This document shows positions 1 to 13,600 of a DNA stretch of 64,000 nucleotides, in pieces. This DNA is from Plectrocnemia conspersa (Eukaryota > Arthropoda > Insecta > Trichoptera > Polycentropodidae). The first letter of the stretch is position 1, and every line of letters begins with the position of its first letter. A program made the translations under genes and the position numbers. Location: assembly GCA_009617715.1 (NCBI GenBank), contig VTFK01000268.1, forward strand, positions 186,001 to 250,000. Reading direction: 5' to 3'. The notes below the pieces were generated by a model, which was not told the DNA's origin, searched no databases, and saw only the letters and a program-made list of their open reading frames with translations.

Positions 1-3000
1 GCCTTCTAATTATCTAACAACATCGACTCTTTATGTATCATATAATAGAAAAAACAACCATAGGGAATTAAATTTCAATTCAGTGAAAAGATTATTGTAT
101 CGTACGACGAGGCCATTTCGTTAGTTCCCAAAGGTCTCGGCTTGAAACATTTTCTACTTAGTGCAAATGAAACTGTGTATAGAGGCTTAATATTCCTGTA
201 GTATTTTAATAATATTTTTTACTTAGAAAATATGATAATACAAAAAATTTTATGTTTTTAAAAACATAAGAACACCAGAATCATAAATTTAAACATGAGT
301 TACAATTTTTTTAATATAATTAAAGCCGTAATTTTGTAGCTGTTTTTTCACTAACAGTAAAAAATTATTGATATTTTAAATCGATGCCAAATTTAGGTTA
401 AAAAACACAGAATCTGTAAATAATAAACTTGCGTGTTCGGTTAATCGCGAAAACGGTTAAATCTACGGTTCAACGGGTCGGAACGATTGCGCGATGAACA
501 AACGGTTACTATTGCGTTGTATTTAATATTTACGCACTTTGGATTGTATGAATTGTAAAAAGTGACTATAACAAAGTCAAATGGTTAACAAGGGTAATAA
601 ATTGTATTAATGAAAAATGAATATACAGCTAACTGTGGATGGTAATTTATTTTAATTGGAAAATGGATTTGTATGAGATTTTCTTAATTTAAACTATTTA
701 AACTTTTTCGTTTTGCTACTTTATTTTTACAATTTTTTGTATTTTAATTCAATATTCAAGTTTTAAATTTTCTTATGCACATAAGTTTGATGGTGTATTA
801 ATTGATAATAAAATAAAGCTTTAGTTAATTTTATAAAGACACCTCTCCTTATACTCATATACATAATTGCAAATAACAGATTAAAAGTAATATTGTTGTT
901 AAAAAGTTTTAAAATAAAAAGTAAAAATTTCTATACTTAATTTGTATTTTATAATATTTTTTTCCAAATAATTAAAATTTACATTTTAAACCTATTGAGA
1001 TATGCTCTTTATAAAATATCCAAATACATAATCTAATTTAAACATATTTTTTTAATTCATCTTAAAACCTAGCGTAGAACTTCAGTCTTGCAATATTTGT
1101 ACAACAGTGGTTTTGTTGTGTTTAAAGCAGTAATAAATTAAATTAAACAATTAACTAATGTTCGCAGTTGAAAAGTTTGTTACATTAACATTGTATTATT
1201 TGTGTACAAGAAAATAATTTTATTAAAATTGTATTTAAAAATAAACACTTTATTAATTTAAATATGATTTATAATATTAATAATAAAGCTAGTTGAGTTT
1301 TACGTTTAAACTATGGAGAAAAAACAGGTATTTATATCGTTCAACTGGAATGCTTTTCATTATATAAACACAAGAGGTTTTGTTTGATTTTTTGCTTTTG
1401 ATTTTGTGAAAAAAACATAGTACTTTGAAGTATAAGAATGTAAAAAAATTATAAGAATTTCACTAGATTAAATATTAAATGCAAAAAAATTATACCTGAA
1501 TTTTACGATAAGAAAATTTTAGGAATGTAATTATAGCTCAAATTATTTATCTTATATGTACATTTACAAGTCATATAATTTTACATAGACACATTGACTC
1601 TTACAATAAGATCTATATAACTCAATATTTAGGATACTAAAAAGCGATAATGAATAAGTAATTTTTTTTCAGCAAAAAATAATTTTAAAGATAGTTAATT
1701 ACTAATCTATAACAAACAGCCTAAAAAAATACAAAAAACTAACCATATGTTCATAAAAAAATATATCAGATAGAATCAATTTTTTTGGAACCCAAAACAC
1801 ACAGATAAAACTTCAACCTAAATTCAAAGTTAGTGCATTGGCCGATACAAAAGTTGCCTAAAAACCACTGATGTAAAAATGGTTTTCCTAGAGATATATT
1901 AATTTTATAGCAAGATTTTAATATTTTTATCAAGGATTTTGTATTATAAAATTTCCCATTAAAGTGTCAAGTTAAACAAATGTGATTTACAAATATCCTC
2001 GACAAAAAAAAATTGTAATATTTAAGCAATGGCTAAGATTCACTAAACAAAAAAGGATCGGTTTTCCTAGAAAAGTCTGAGCTTTTTTCATATTTTTATA
2101 AAGGATCCCACACAATTACTAAAAAAAATAATTTCCAGAAAAGGTGACTGAAAATCAGACGTAAACAATGACCACGGCATACTTTAGAAAATCATAAAAA
2201 ATATCATTGTCTGTTACCACTAAGTACTAATGATAATGATATGCATTATTTTGCAATATTTTTTTTTTATTATTAGTCATCAGAAAGCCACCTTAATGGT
2301 TTAGTTTATTAAAGGCAACTCGGAAATACTCATTATACATTTGACCAATGGAGATTATTAAAACATAATAATTTATCTGAACAATCTTTTTCCCACGTTT
2401 TTAAGCTTTAGGAATAAAACGAGTACAAGAGAGATCGCCACAGATAAAGATACATAAAAAGAGAGGCTGATGTTGAGATACGCATTTTGAATGCACTAAT
2501 AAGGCATTTTTTTAAGGACTGCTACAATTTATAACGTATACACTTATCAGAATTTAAATACGATTTGTTTTATTTTATTGTAATCGAACTCGATTACATA
2601 CTACAAGATTTTTTATTCAAACTCAGCTCTTTCGCATTCAACATAGCCCTCAGATACTGACACCTGAATAGCATTTGTTTAAATAAGAATTTGTAAACAG
2701 ATCTTCTAACAACTAGTTAGCAAAATAAGTTTTACCACTTAGCTTTCACACTCTTAATTTAGCAGTAAGCTCATAATAGAAACAGCATGAATAATTTAAA
2801 AAAAATGCTGGAACACATACTGAGTGCTAAATATTTATATTAAATAACTATTTTTTAAAAAAAAAAAAAACCTTAAACATAAAAATTTTTGTTCAAAAAT
2901 TTAAAGCATCGATAGATTTAAAATATTGTTTTGAGTTAAGAAGGTTAAATAAAAGTAAAAAATACATTATTCAGAACATTTGCAGTATTGTCTAAGCAAG

Positions 3001-4401
3001 AGATACAATTTTTTTTTAAATAAAAAATAAACTAAAAACCAATGCTTTTTTATAAAATAAAAATCATCTAAAAACTGAGATCCAAAATATATACTTAATA
3101 GTTAGAGCCGACTGTGATGAAGTATACATTGTAAACACAATGGCGAACAGCGCAAAAAAATTAAAAGTTTTACAAAAAATCGATTTGATCTAATATTATG
3201 ACTTACTTGTAAAAAATAAGAGCACAGTAAATTATACACGAAAAATACCAGCAGATAATATATACCCAAGAATACATCTAAAGAATGATCACTAAAAAAA
3301 TATTTTTTCGTAATCTTCTATTGACATTTCGTCAGGTATGTTCCTGCCATGGTCATGATCTAGGATGAAAGTGACTACCACTAAGAAAACATGTGATTTT
3401 TATGGTTTTAAATTATTTTTCAGTTATTTTAAAATAGTATGTAGATGCAACGTTAATTAAGTGATATAAATATAAACGAAAAAACACAGGCCATTGTTAA
3501 TTTAAAATATAAAAAATAATCTGTTTTTTTTTACCGTTACCAAATTCATACACACAAATATTATTTTTCATTATGTATTCAGCCGGCATTTTCATATTAT
3601 TTTGATATTTTGCGTATTCTAAGAAATTTCATAAATGTCAGAAAATAAAAGATATTTTTTGTCATAATATGTTTTTTACGGAGAATAAAATTGGGATTAT
3701 TTTTTAAAATAAAATAAATTTATTAAAACGTGAGATTGGCCAAACATTTGTCACTAAAAATGTGTAATAAGTAGTTAAGAAAAGTTTAAGAGAATACTTT
3801 AATTTCAACATTTTCACATCAACCAGTCTATCACCATATATGTGGATATAAAGTTTGCAATACCGGTAGTATCGATACCGGCAAAAATCGTCCTTTGATA
3901 TTACCAGTATTACAAAAAAAAATATTGGTAGTACAGAAATAATATATTTTTATTTAAGTCCATATATTTTATATGTTGAAAACAAAAATGGTTTTAGTCA
4001 TGGAATTAACGATGTGTTAAGTGCATTGCTAGCCAAGGACTAGTCATTACTTATATTACTTTGTTCGCAATAAAATTATTCACCGTACTTTTTGATCACA
4101 CTTCGTACAAATATAGCTCCTGTATATCCCATATCCCAGAGCTCCTTCCGCAAAATAGGTATTTTGCAAAACAAGTGCTTAAGAATCGCCTTATATTTCC
4201 AAATAGATTTGAGATTAGAAAGGACTTCTTCATAAACAGACACTTAACATCGTCAAAAGTTTAAAAAGCAGAAAAAAAAGAACACGTATCTCACTGATCA
4301 AATGAAAATACAACCTTAATAATTAACCGGTTAGGTATACGCATAAGCTGCTTAAACATGTTTTAATAAACAAACCACCCGATAAGTTTATTGATCTGCA
4401 T

Positions 4402-4539
4402 TCAGGTGCTTACTGCTGTGACACCTGCAAGTCCCCGAAAACAGTGGGGGTTCCAAATGTTCGGCTTAATATCCACACAAAAGTCATCCGCTCCGGCACT
4501 CAGCATTGAGCCAATGTAAACCATTTCGTGCGAGTACAT
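4402..4539 (-). other. Short unusual ORF in a GC-raised patch
   Basis: This 45-codon minus-strand frame includes YIGSMLSAGADDFCVDIKP and then NIWNPHCFRGLAGVT, with codon use unlike the AT-rich surroundings. I do not recognise the family. It could be a fragment of a transposon or retrocopy, or chance. Confidence 0.25.
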
Positions 4540-5164
4540 CCATTAGTATAATTGTAAAACTGTTAATTAGTTAAAATTGCATTTAAAATATTTTTTGATG
4601 ACTCGCTGAAATTGGTGTGAAAATCATTAACTATTTTTAAAAATCTTTAAATTGAAAATAACAAATCTGCAAAGAGGTTTTTATCCACATTTTCTCAATA
4701 AATAATTAGCCTAATAATCTAGAATAAGATATAGTTTTAGGAAACTAAAAATTTTGTAGATTAAGGTAATAACTTAGGTTAGGTACTTAATATTATAAAA
4801 AAAGTAATACACCTAAAATTTATAAAAGTTCATTAACAAAAATAAAAAAATTGTTAGCTTTCAACTAACAAAATTCACCTAATTGTTTCTAGACTATTAT
4901 TTGCTCAGAGTTTTATAGAACTATCTTAATGTTGTAAATTTATCAGATTTGAACTATTGCTAAAATTATTATAGTTGCACTTTTTTCTGCTTCATGTCAA
5001 AGTAATTCTTAAATACAGGAACCCTCAAGCAACAAAAATGATTTACAAATAATTAAATATTAAATCAGGAAAATGTACATATACTAAAAACCCATCATAG
5101 TATAAGTTTTAAAATAACTATGCTGCATTCAATTTAAAGTGAATTTTAAATAAATCTAAATTAA

Positions 5165-5690
5165 GTGCAATTTGAAAAAAATGTCACATCCGAACAATCC
5201 TTTGCACTCACATCACATACCATGCCAATCGACGCTCCGAATCCGACGAATAATTCGATACACGTCGCGAATCGCTTCAACCGGAGCAGAGCCTCCTTCC
5301 CGTCACATCCGTCACGGTCGAATAATCGGATGAGTGTTTTCGCGATTTATTCGCCCCCTGGATGCGGCCCTGCACCGCCGCCGCCAGTTTTATAGCGCCA
5401 TTGGCGTTGTGCGCGATCAATGGCTCGACGCCCATTTCCAAACTGATTGGATTTATGTTTTGGGCGGACTTGCTCTCTCTTTCTCTCTCCGGCTCCCCCC
5501 TTGTCCCTATCAACCCTCGCTGTGCCATCATTGCCCAACACGGACCTCCCTGATGAGGTCGTGTTTTGCTGACCCGCAACAACGGTACCTACACACGGAA
5601 TTACAATGTACGTTCGTTACAATTCAATTTGCGAAAGCGCCCTGGGCGGAAAAGATTGCGCAATGATGCGCGGTTCTACCGTAGATACAT
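5165..5690. other. GC-raised island in intron 6
   Basis: About 500 bp of much higher GC content than its surroundings, with CpG-rich stretches and a CT run near 5472-5490. Frames of 60-110 codons are open on both strands at once, which reflects composition and not coding. It is a candidate conserved regulatory block. Confidence 0.4.
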
Positions 5691-6159
5691 ACATCCTTCC
5701 CTGACTCTCTATTGCTTTATTTAAAGTGGACTTTAGAGTCAAAGCGAAAGACCTGTATTATCATATTGGGATAATGGTGCTTCGGATAGAACGGTTTGGA
5801 GCGATAATGCAAGAACATTTAACCCCCATCTGTATAAGTCGAGCAAGTCGATTAAATTTTATTTATTTTTTCAGAAATATAAGAGTAAAATATTTTATTC
5901 TTGGAAATATCTACAGTTTCAGAGGGTAAAATATATGTATGCACACTAAATCTAGATAAATTTTGACGTAAACTATTCAACATACAGTTTGTTGATTTGG
6001 TTACCAGATCATAAAATGGAAAGTATGGATATTTGACTGATCCATAATGAGAACTCAATCAAATTTTTGTAAACCTTTAAGACCACACTATTCTCCGTCG
6101 TTAAGAGAAACCATTTGAAGCGAAAAGGTCACGGATATCATAAATCACCACATCACTGG

Positions 6160-6620
6160 ACGAGCAAACGTCGCTTTCTAAAGGCGTAGACGAATTTATT
6201 CGTTTTACCAAGTGACTGCAGCGATTGGCTGAAAGATCGCTGCACATATACGATTATCTAGTAAGCTTTTCACCCCTAAAATATATAATCCTGAGCTCCA
6301 ATGAGGAAAGGCAGACGGTCAGAGACGATCAGCGAGGAAGACAGTCGGAGAGTGAGAGTCACCAAAGCCACCCGAAGAGATCAGCAAACGCTCGCTGTCA
6401 ATCGCAGAGAGACGACCTGGAACGTCTGAACGGCCTTCGCCGCAAGAAAAACTACCTCCTGACGTTTGTTGCAGGCAGCCACAAGTACCCTGAGGGTCAT
6501 ACACAGGCATCAGCTGCGTCAGCTTAACCGCCGTTTGGAAGAAACGTTTCATCGATAATCGTCCGTCGCACTCATGTAAATATATCAATAAAAAGTCTTA
6601 TTAAATTCCACAAAGAGTCT
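6160..6620 (+). other. LTR-like or transcript-like GC-raised block
   Basis: A TATA-like AATATATAA (6279-6287) lies about 300 bp ahead of AATAAA (6587-6592), with GC-rich sequence between. This promoter-to-poly(A) spacing resembles a retrotransposon LTR or a short transcription unit. TG/CA borders and a target duplication could not be fixed, and the 100-codon frame inside matches nothing I know. Confidence 0.3.
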
Positions 6621-6723
6621 CATTGGCCGTGAGATCAACCACCCCCTAAACTTTCTCTAACGTAAATAGCTGACTCTGATAGAAAATTTTGCGATGATTC
6701 CAGAAACGTAAAAAAAATGTTTC

Positions 6724-6840
6724 CTAACCGGCCGGCGGTTTTATCTTTGCCTTGGTGATCCAAGTACAGGTTCCGATAATAAAAAAATACGCATAGGAAT
6801 TGGCAGAATGCACAACGATTTTAAGCTATTTTTCTTTTTT
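6724..6840. repeat. Repeat-D copy (CTAACCGGCCGGCGG end)
   Basis: CTAACCGGCCGGCGG followed by TTTATCTTTGC.TTGGTGAT..AAG is shared with 61479 onward. Weaker copies lie near 44778 and 39740, where TCTTTGCTTTGGTAATCTAAG-like sequence persists. Probably a transposon end; the family is unknown. Confidence 0.6.
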
Positions 6841-7989
6841 GATAGTCGGATTTTTTTTTTATATTGTTTTTGTGAAGTAGCATCAGGTGTTATTGACAAG
6901 TGACAGCCGAAGAGGCATTAATATTTCCGTTTCCTTGAGAAGAGGTAACATGTGCATTTGGGTTTATCCTCAAAAGGACTGTTTTTGACTTGCCTTAGAG
7001 GTTAACAACAATCTTTTTTAAGAAAATTCGCTACCCTTCTGTAATTGATCGTTCCACTAGAAAAGGGGCAGACAAATAAATCTACCATAGAGGGGACAAT
7101 TGATAAAACGCAGGCAACCAGGAATAACTTTTATTTATCACTTAACTTTAGATAGCTTGTCTAAGGACCTCCTTTGACATCAGATCTGTAAAAGCCCTCT
7201 AACTTTGACTTCAACCGAGAGGAGTTTAATTAAACTTAAACCCAGCAAAAACTGCTTCTCTCTTCGCATCTACTAGTACAACCCACTTTGAAGCCTGCAC
7301 AACATTGCATATTTGTCTTAACAAAAATAAGCCTCTTAATAAACAAATTTTATAAAAATAAATTGACCAAAAAAAGCATGCAATTAGGCAAAGTAACATT
7401 TACATTATTTTTTAAGAAAATGTTTTTAAGTATATTACCTGCTGTTTTAGAGCTTTGGCAACTAGTTTTAATAAAGAAAAATATAGTAGGGTCTTTACTT
7501 TTGAAAAAAATGACATTTCGATTTTTTTATATTTTATATTAAAAAATATAAAGAAAAGAGAAAAAATAAATCATAAAGTAGAGTTTACGATTCAATAGCA
7601 TAATATTTAAATTATTTTGCCTGTAAATTTAACTGAAAGCTTTCTGATTAATATATAAATTAATCGCACTATTGGGTGGTACATTTGTTAAATTAATGGT
7701 GTTTAACTGATAACCTAATTGTTAAATTTATATTTTGTTAATTTACTTTTTTTGATTTTATTTTATTTGCAACATATTTTAATATGACAGTGCGATGGTC
7801 ATTTTCAAGTCTATTTTTTGTGGCCCTTGGTTAAGAAACGCTAGTCAAGTCTGTTTTTAAAATTCTCAACGCCTCTTAGAGGACTGAATAAGAAGTCAAG
7901 AAAATAAGAGAAGAAATATATCTGATGCTTGTAGGTCGCGATACTCATCAATGATGCAATGTCAAGAAAGACGTTCCTTAATCATAACA

Positions 7990-8300
7990 CATTTTCCTGC
8001 CGAGAAAATTTCCGGTCGTTATTCGCGGTTCCGCGGGGCGATAACTTTATGACGCCCCCCGCCGGCGCACAGATGTTGTGCTGAAGTTATCTCCAATAAA
8101 AGTTGGACATTACTTTTTTCATCAATATTATATCATGCCAAAGCGTATTTCCAGTCCATAAACTCGATGTGAATTCGTTCGGCGCAGAGATTGCCGCTAA
8201 CTGTATGGGCCACTATTTCATGACATGGCGCTCCCTCACACACATACAAAAATTAATTTTGTCAAGCTCGATTGCGTCCGCTACGTGTTTTATCGCCGAT
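7990..8300. other. GC-raised island in intron 6
   Basis: CpG-rich sequence (for example GCGGTTCCGCGGGGCG near 8025) without a plausible exon on either strand. Candidate non-coding element. Confidence 0.35.
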
Positions 8301-9394
8301 ATTAAATATTATATAATGTGTTGAGAGCGTTTAAATGTCACGACATATACACCGTTTTTATGCTAGGCGATTTTATGACATTTTATGTTATAATCATTGT
8401 ATAAAAACAATATAGAATATCTCAAGATGGCTAGACAAATAAGTATTTTTTAAACACTTAACTTTGTTAGGAAGCAATGATTCTTTGATGGTGTTATTTC
8501 ACAACAAAAATCTCACAAGTAAGTTATCTTGCTAGAGAGTGTTTAGTTCAAACCCAAGATAATATCATTTTATAGCCGGCTTGTTTTTGTGGTACAAAAT
8601 CCACGACTTGACGGAAATGGCATAAAACTGCAAGATAATATACTGTCTGGTTTAAGACGGCCGAGATTTTAAATTAAATTTAATGTATAAATGCAGTTGA
8701 CATAAAAAATATTATAGATTTATTGTTACATTAATCAAATTATCATCTATACACGTGTAATCCACTAATCTAATTATATGTAATTATCGCATCACAAATA
8801 CAGTAATGTTTTAACTGTAAATATGGAATAATTAAATAATAAATAATCAGTAGCTAGAACTAGAGAATCATACAGTCGTATTATTCGCGGAGCATCCTTA
8901 CTCCACTCGCTGTTTTGTCTTTTAAAAATTGTATAGATCTAATTTTGTTAAATTGATGATTTTTGTGTACTTTCAAGACCCGTTTTATATAGAAATATAC
9001 TGTTATATTAATAAATAAAATAGTAAGGAAAACTTCAGTTAAACTTGATATGTTTTTTATGCTTGTTTATTTTGGGGGCTTTCATTGCAACGATTAGACA
9101 TTTATTTTAATGTTTTCATTAGAAATACATGAGTTGTGTTGGAGCAATTCTAGATTATTACTGACTTCTAAAAATAATTTCTCAGCAATTTTTTAACAAT
9201 GATGTTTAAAACTAAAATGTCAGATCGAATTGATTTGCATCATTCATGCAAAAAACACACTTCTTTAGTATGTTTTTAAAAGTGATAAGGCAATTACTAA
9301 GCACAATGTCTATAGGATCTGATATACAAATGCGTATTTCAATAGTTTTTCAATAACCAATTAAAACTTGCAAGATTTTACATCTCCGATCACA

Positions 9395-9605
9395 AGCAGT
9401 TGATTTTCTATTTCGAAACCAATTTTTCTCTCTCTTTTTTTGCTCTCGTATTATTTTTACAGTCTCGCTGTTCTACGACACGATTCTCTCTAAGGTCTCT
9501 TTTATGATCGCGTCCAAATTTATGGACCTTCTGACGGCGAACAGTCAAATTCCATAGCCGGCGGATAACCGAGCGTATAAACTGGGGGCCCGTTTGAATT
9601 TCCAC
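9395..9605. other. GC-raised island in intron 6
   Basis: A pyrimidine-rich lead (CTCTCTCTTTTTTTGCTCTC) followed by GC-richer unique sequence. The 65-codon minus-strand frame has no recognisable motif. Confidence 0.3.
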
Positions 9606-10481
9606 TTTTTATGCCTTTATTGCAATATTCAATGTCGTGTAGTGATTGTTATGAGAAACGCAGAGAAAGTGGGATCGCATAAAACATTTTTTTAAACCGA
9701 TCCGCTGGGAGGACAAAAAATATAACCATCAAGAGATACTCTATGGCGTAATGTTAAACACATAAAAGTGTCATGGTGAATAATATTTATGATCATAAAG
9801 CGCAATTTAAAAACAATTGACTTTAAAAAACAATTCTATCAAACTAGCACAAAATAAAGCTACGCCGAATTGACCGAGCCAACCCTTAAAAGTCACTCTC
9901 ACTTCAACAATACAATCTGGGCTAACTGAGCAGTCATATTGAAATCCCAAAAATTCAACTTAAGCCTAGTATTTATTTTTAAATATATTTATAAAAAAAT
10001 CTAAGTAACACTTATTTAAAAAGCATTACTTTGCAAGTTCTAGTGTTTGTCTCGAGCCTTTTATATAATTTTAATTAAAAATATATATTTGTAAAGCTCA
10101 GATTAATTCAATTGCGATACTTGAAAAATATATTCAATAAAACTCTCAAAGTGCTTACTTTCAATACACAAAAATAATAAAGTATTTTTTAAGCGCTCAA
10201 ACCGCTTTATAGCCACTGAGAGTTCAAGTTCATTTTTCACGGTTAAAAACTTTTACATCAACAGCTGGATAATAAAGCGCTGTTTTTAGAGCTGTTTTAT
10301 TATTTACCAATATTTTTTTATTACGTTATATTTATACACCAACCTCGAACCGAGATTTTTATATATAAAATATATTTAAAAAAATAAAACATATTTATAA
10401 AAAATGTATTAATTGCCATTATACTTTAGCACACTGATATTCTTATATTATACATTAAAATAACCTGGAACAAATATTTAC

Positions 10482-10627
10482 CTTAGTTCTTTTAAGCTGC
10501 CTTTTACCCTTGTACCAAGTGATGATGGCGTTGGGACGAGATCCTGTCGAACGACAAGTGATAGTGTATCTCCTATCAGCCACCAACGTAGTATTGATTT
10601 TCGATATCTCGACAGTTAATGGCCTCA
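10482..10627 (-). CDS. Side-family exon 6: first half of Ig domain 3
   Basis: The exon encodes residues 250-298: LRPLTVEISKINTTLVADRR, then YTITCRSTGSRPNAIITWYK and GKRQLKRTK. ADRRYxxxCRSTGSRPxAxITWYKG is the most recognisable Sidestep family signature, carrying C274 and core W287 of Ig3. The acceptor is TTCCGTTTTTAG (10629-10628) and the donor AAG|GTAAAT at 10482/10481. Length is 146 nt, leaving in phase 0. The partner cysteine of C274 must be in the next exon, which I could not find between 1 and 10481. The open frame on the plus strand (10510-10692) is a shadow of this exon. Confidence 0.95.
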
Positions 10628-13600
10628 CTAAAAACGGAAAAGAAAAAACGTATGAGATTACATCTATCGTTTCTATCCAAGACGAGTATTAATGTAAAAA
10701 ACATCATAAAAACGCACATCTAAGACGATGGGTTAATAAGACAATGTTATTTAAGTTGTGCATAAATATTTAATAATTTATATATGTTTTAAAACTATGA
10801 CTCTCAGTATCATCTAGCTTTAAAGTAAAACAGTTTTCGATTTAGATAGGCCAGACATTGTTCTTTCATGGACGATGCAAAGCCTGCAAAGCGGCTAACT
10901 TTTATTAAACAATAATACCGGGACTGCTAAATGATATTTTTAGTATAAAAAATAAATATATATAAATATTTTTATCTGTCAGCTTATCGATAATTAATTG
11001 TTGGTGATGTTTTAGTTTATAAGTAAACATAAAATTATAATCTAAACAGTATTTTATAGAAGTTTTGCGGTTCCTCTTTGTTCAAAGTCCGCGTGGCTCG
11101 GGAGTTATTCAATTTGAAAATGTTCAAAGTTGTACTCACAATTAATGTTGAGAACGAACGAAGTTTCCTTCGGCTCCACTAGGATGCTGTTCACCGCCTG
11201 ACAGGTGAAAATGGAGCCAAGGTCTTGTCTGCCGATGGCAGGCCAAGACAGCCGATTTTCTATGACGTCTCCGGTGTTGTGCTCGTATTCTTCGTCCACT
11301 AACACTCCGTTGACCAACCATCGAACGGTTGGTTCTGGACGGCCTGTGAAGTAAATAAATTAAAGTAAATTACTTCTTTGATTCATTTTAATTTACGCAT
11401 AAGAAATCTAATCTGCTTAAATTATATATTTAAAACTGTTTTTTTTTATTATTTGCAGGTTACATATAGTCCATTGTAATAATTTTGATGTTTTTAGTAG
11501 TATGTAGATTTATAGATAAGTATAAAAAATGAAAATGTATTTTTTTGGGAGTAATAAAAAAATAATTTTAAAGGTTTAATTGACCCGCTAAAAATAAGTA
11601 ATACTCTGTGGTTCTTGAATATATTTCTTCGTGTAACATAGATTTTTATTAAAATGAGAGAAAGTTACTAGAGTATTTAATATTAAATTAATAGGAAATA
11701 AAAATGTACATAGATGTATTACTAGAAATAAAGACAATTTAAGAATTGTTTGACATAAGAAAATGAGTACGGCCAGGGAAATAATGTGTGAATTTTTATA
11801 ATATTATTTTAAGGACAATCTGAAAAATTTTAAATGTAGCTGGTTTCCTTAATGTAATAAAGAAACATATATGTTCATAAATAAATTAATTTAAATATAA
11901 TATTTTTTTATGTTTTATATATATGTTTTCATTAAATTCATAACGTGTATAAATAATTAGCTACATCTGAAAAATAAATTAGTAAAATAAATAAATAAGT
12001 TTCTTTGGTAAAAGTATAACATTGCACAATATAAAGAAGCAAAATTTCAGGCCACAATTATACTTGTAAAGATAAGAAAATATTTTTGCATTTTATCTTT
12101 TTTATCATATTCTTTAATAAAAATAAAATAATAAAATTTACATCTCAAAAGATATTGCATCAATAATATGGACCAGAAAATCTGATAATAATATTAACTA
12201 ATAACACAAACAAATTAAGGAACCCTTAACCATTAGTAAAAATATGCTAAAAGCTTATGAAAATAATTATTTCACTTGTTTATCTCTGACATATTAACCC
12301 ATTCCACGCGATATTAAATTTCGTCTTATGGTCCTGTAACGCGGCTACTATTTTATCGTCTTTGAGTTCTAAACAAAAATGTTTATTAGCTAAGCTTAAA
12401 CGCAAGTTTTATTTAAAAAAATAACTACAATGAGAAATAATATACAAGTTAAAATTTTTCGCAAAATTTTGACCAGCTGCCATTTGAAACAAATTAGGTT
12501 TGTTAACAAATTTAAAATTGATATTTTCATATTTTATTAAAAAAAATGTAAGATAAAAATATAATTTAAGCTATGGCAATTATCTACCATATACCAAAAA
12601 CCATTAATTACCATATATTATAAAATTATATTTTTTTTTAAAAACACAACATTTTCTTAATTAATTTTTTTTTTAATAAAAAACTTTTATATACTATTTT
12701 TTACTTTTCTACTTTTTTATTTGCGATATTTATAAATATAATCTAGATTTTTTATTTGTTTTTATAGCCGTATTTTTGAAATAATATAAAAAACTATCAT
12801 TGCACAAGTGCATATATGGTAACATTCGCACTGGTGATTTGACTCGGCTGTCTATCATATGATGTGCAAGGCATAGAAATGGCTAAGAAAGTTTCTAGTC
12901 GATGTTGTACAAATGATTGCTTATTAGGTGCAGTGCAAAGTATTTGTAAAATATCGTGCTTAAATCCATGAAGGTCATTGTCAACAACACATATATTTTC
13001 CAAACAAGTACCAATCATTCCTCAGATTATTAATTTTATTGAATATTTTACAACAACATATAGTATTTTGCAGCATCGCATTGGTCAGACAATCAAAATC
13101 TGGTATTTAAGGCACGAGCGTGCTGAATTGAATGTCAGAACAAAACACATAACTACCATTTCACTTTGAAATTAGAACAACAAGAATTAAGATGATCTCG
13201 TACAAAGAACTTCGCCAAAAATCAGATACAAAAATGATTAAGAATACAGTGGTATCTCTTTGTAATAATGAAATTTCCAGTAAAACGAATCCTCAATCTG
13301 TCCCAGAAAAACTTTGAAACAAAATGTTTGCATTATAACGACGACAAGACTGATCTCAGTACAACAAAATATTTTGATCCGAATTTAAGAATGACATCAC
13401 AACTTGACACAATATTTCTCCAAATTCATTTCGTGTGCCGGATGTGTTCACAAGCAACATATAAGGTGTTTCAAAGACCCTCAAACTTTATTTATAAAAC
13501 ATTTTTTTAACAATTTTTATTGTGTGCATTACAGTATCCTTAAAAATAGACAAAAAATATTATGATGCTAGAAATATAGAAATTAAAAATAAAACAAAAA

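Larger units (their letters stand above)
1..10481 (-). other. Intron 6 of the Side-family gene (3' end beyond the window)
   Basis: This AT-rich sequence follows the exon 6 donor. I searched the minus strand for the missing half of Ig3 (a DDG.Y.TC-type F strand after an acceptor) and saw none. Positions 1-4380, 6850-7950 and 8350-9390 show only AT-rich low-complexity sequence to my eye. The GC-raised blocks are listed separately. Confidence 0.7.

Noticed and set aside
5277..5666. Overlapping open frames of 60-110 codons on both strands
   Set aside because: They are open in several frames at once because the island is GC-rich; no domain, no splice-site support and no family match by eye.
7254..7285. 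CTTCTCTCTTCGCATCTACTAGTACAAC, similar to 55869-55896
   Set aside because: A short shared segment only; the flanks do not align convincingly, so no element was called.
10510..10692. Plus-strand 60-codon open frame
   Set aside because: It is the opposite strand of Side-family exon 6, whose splice sites, phase and Ig signature are convincing.
12797..13510. Three open frames on both strands
   Set aside because: No recognisable protein family. A pogo-like end (CAGTGTAGCGAAACTTATGA, reversed, near 13678) was considered, but no convincing second end or TA duplication was found.
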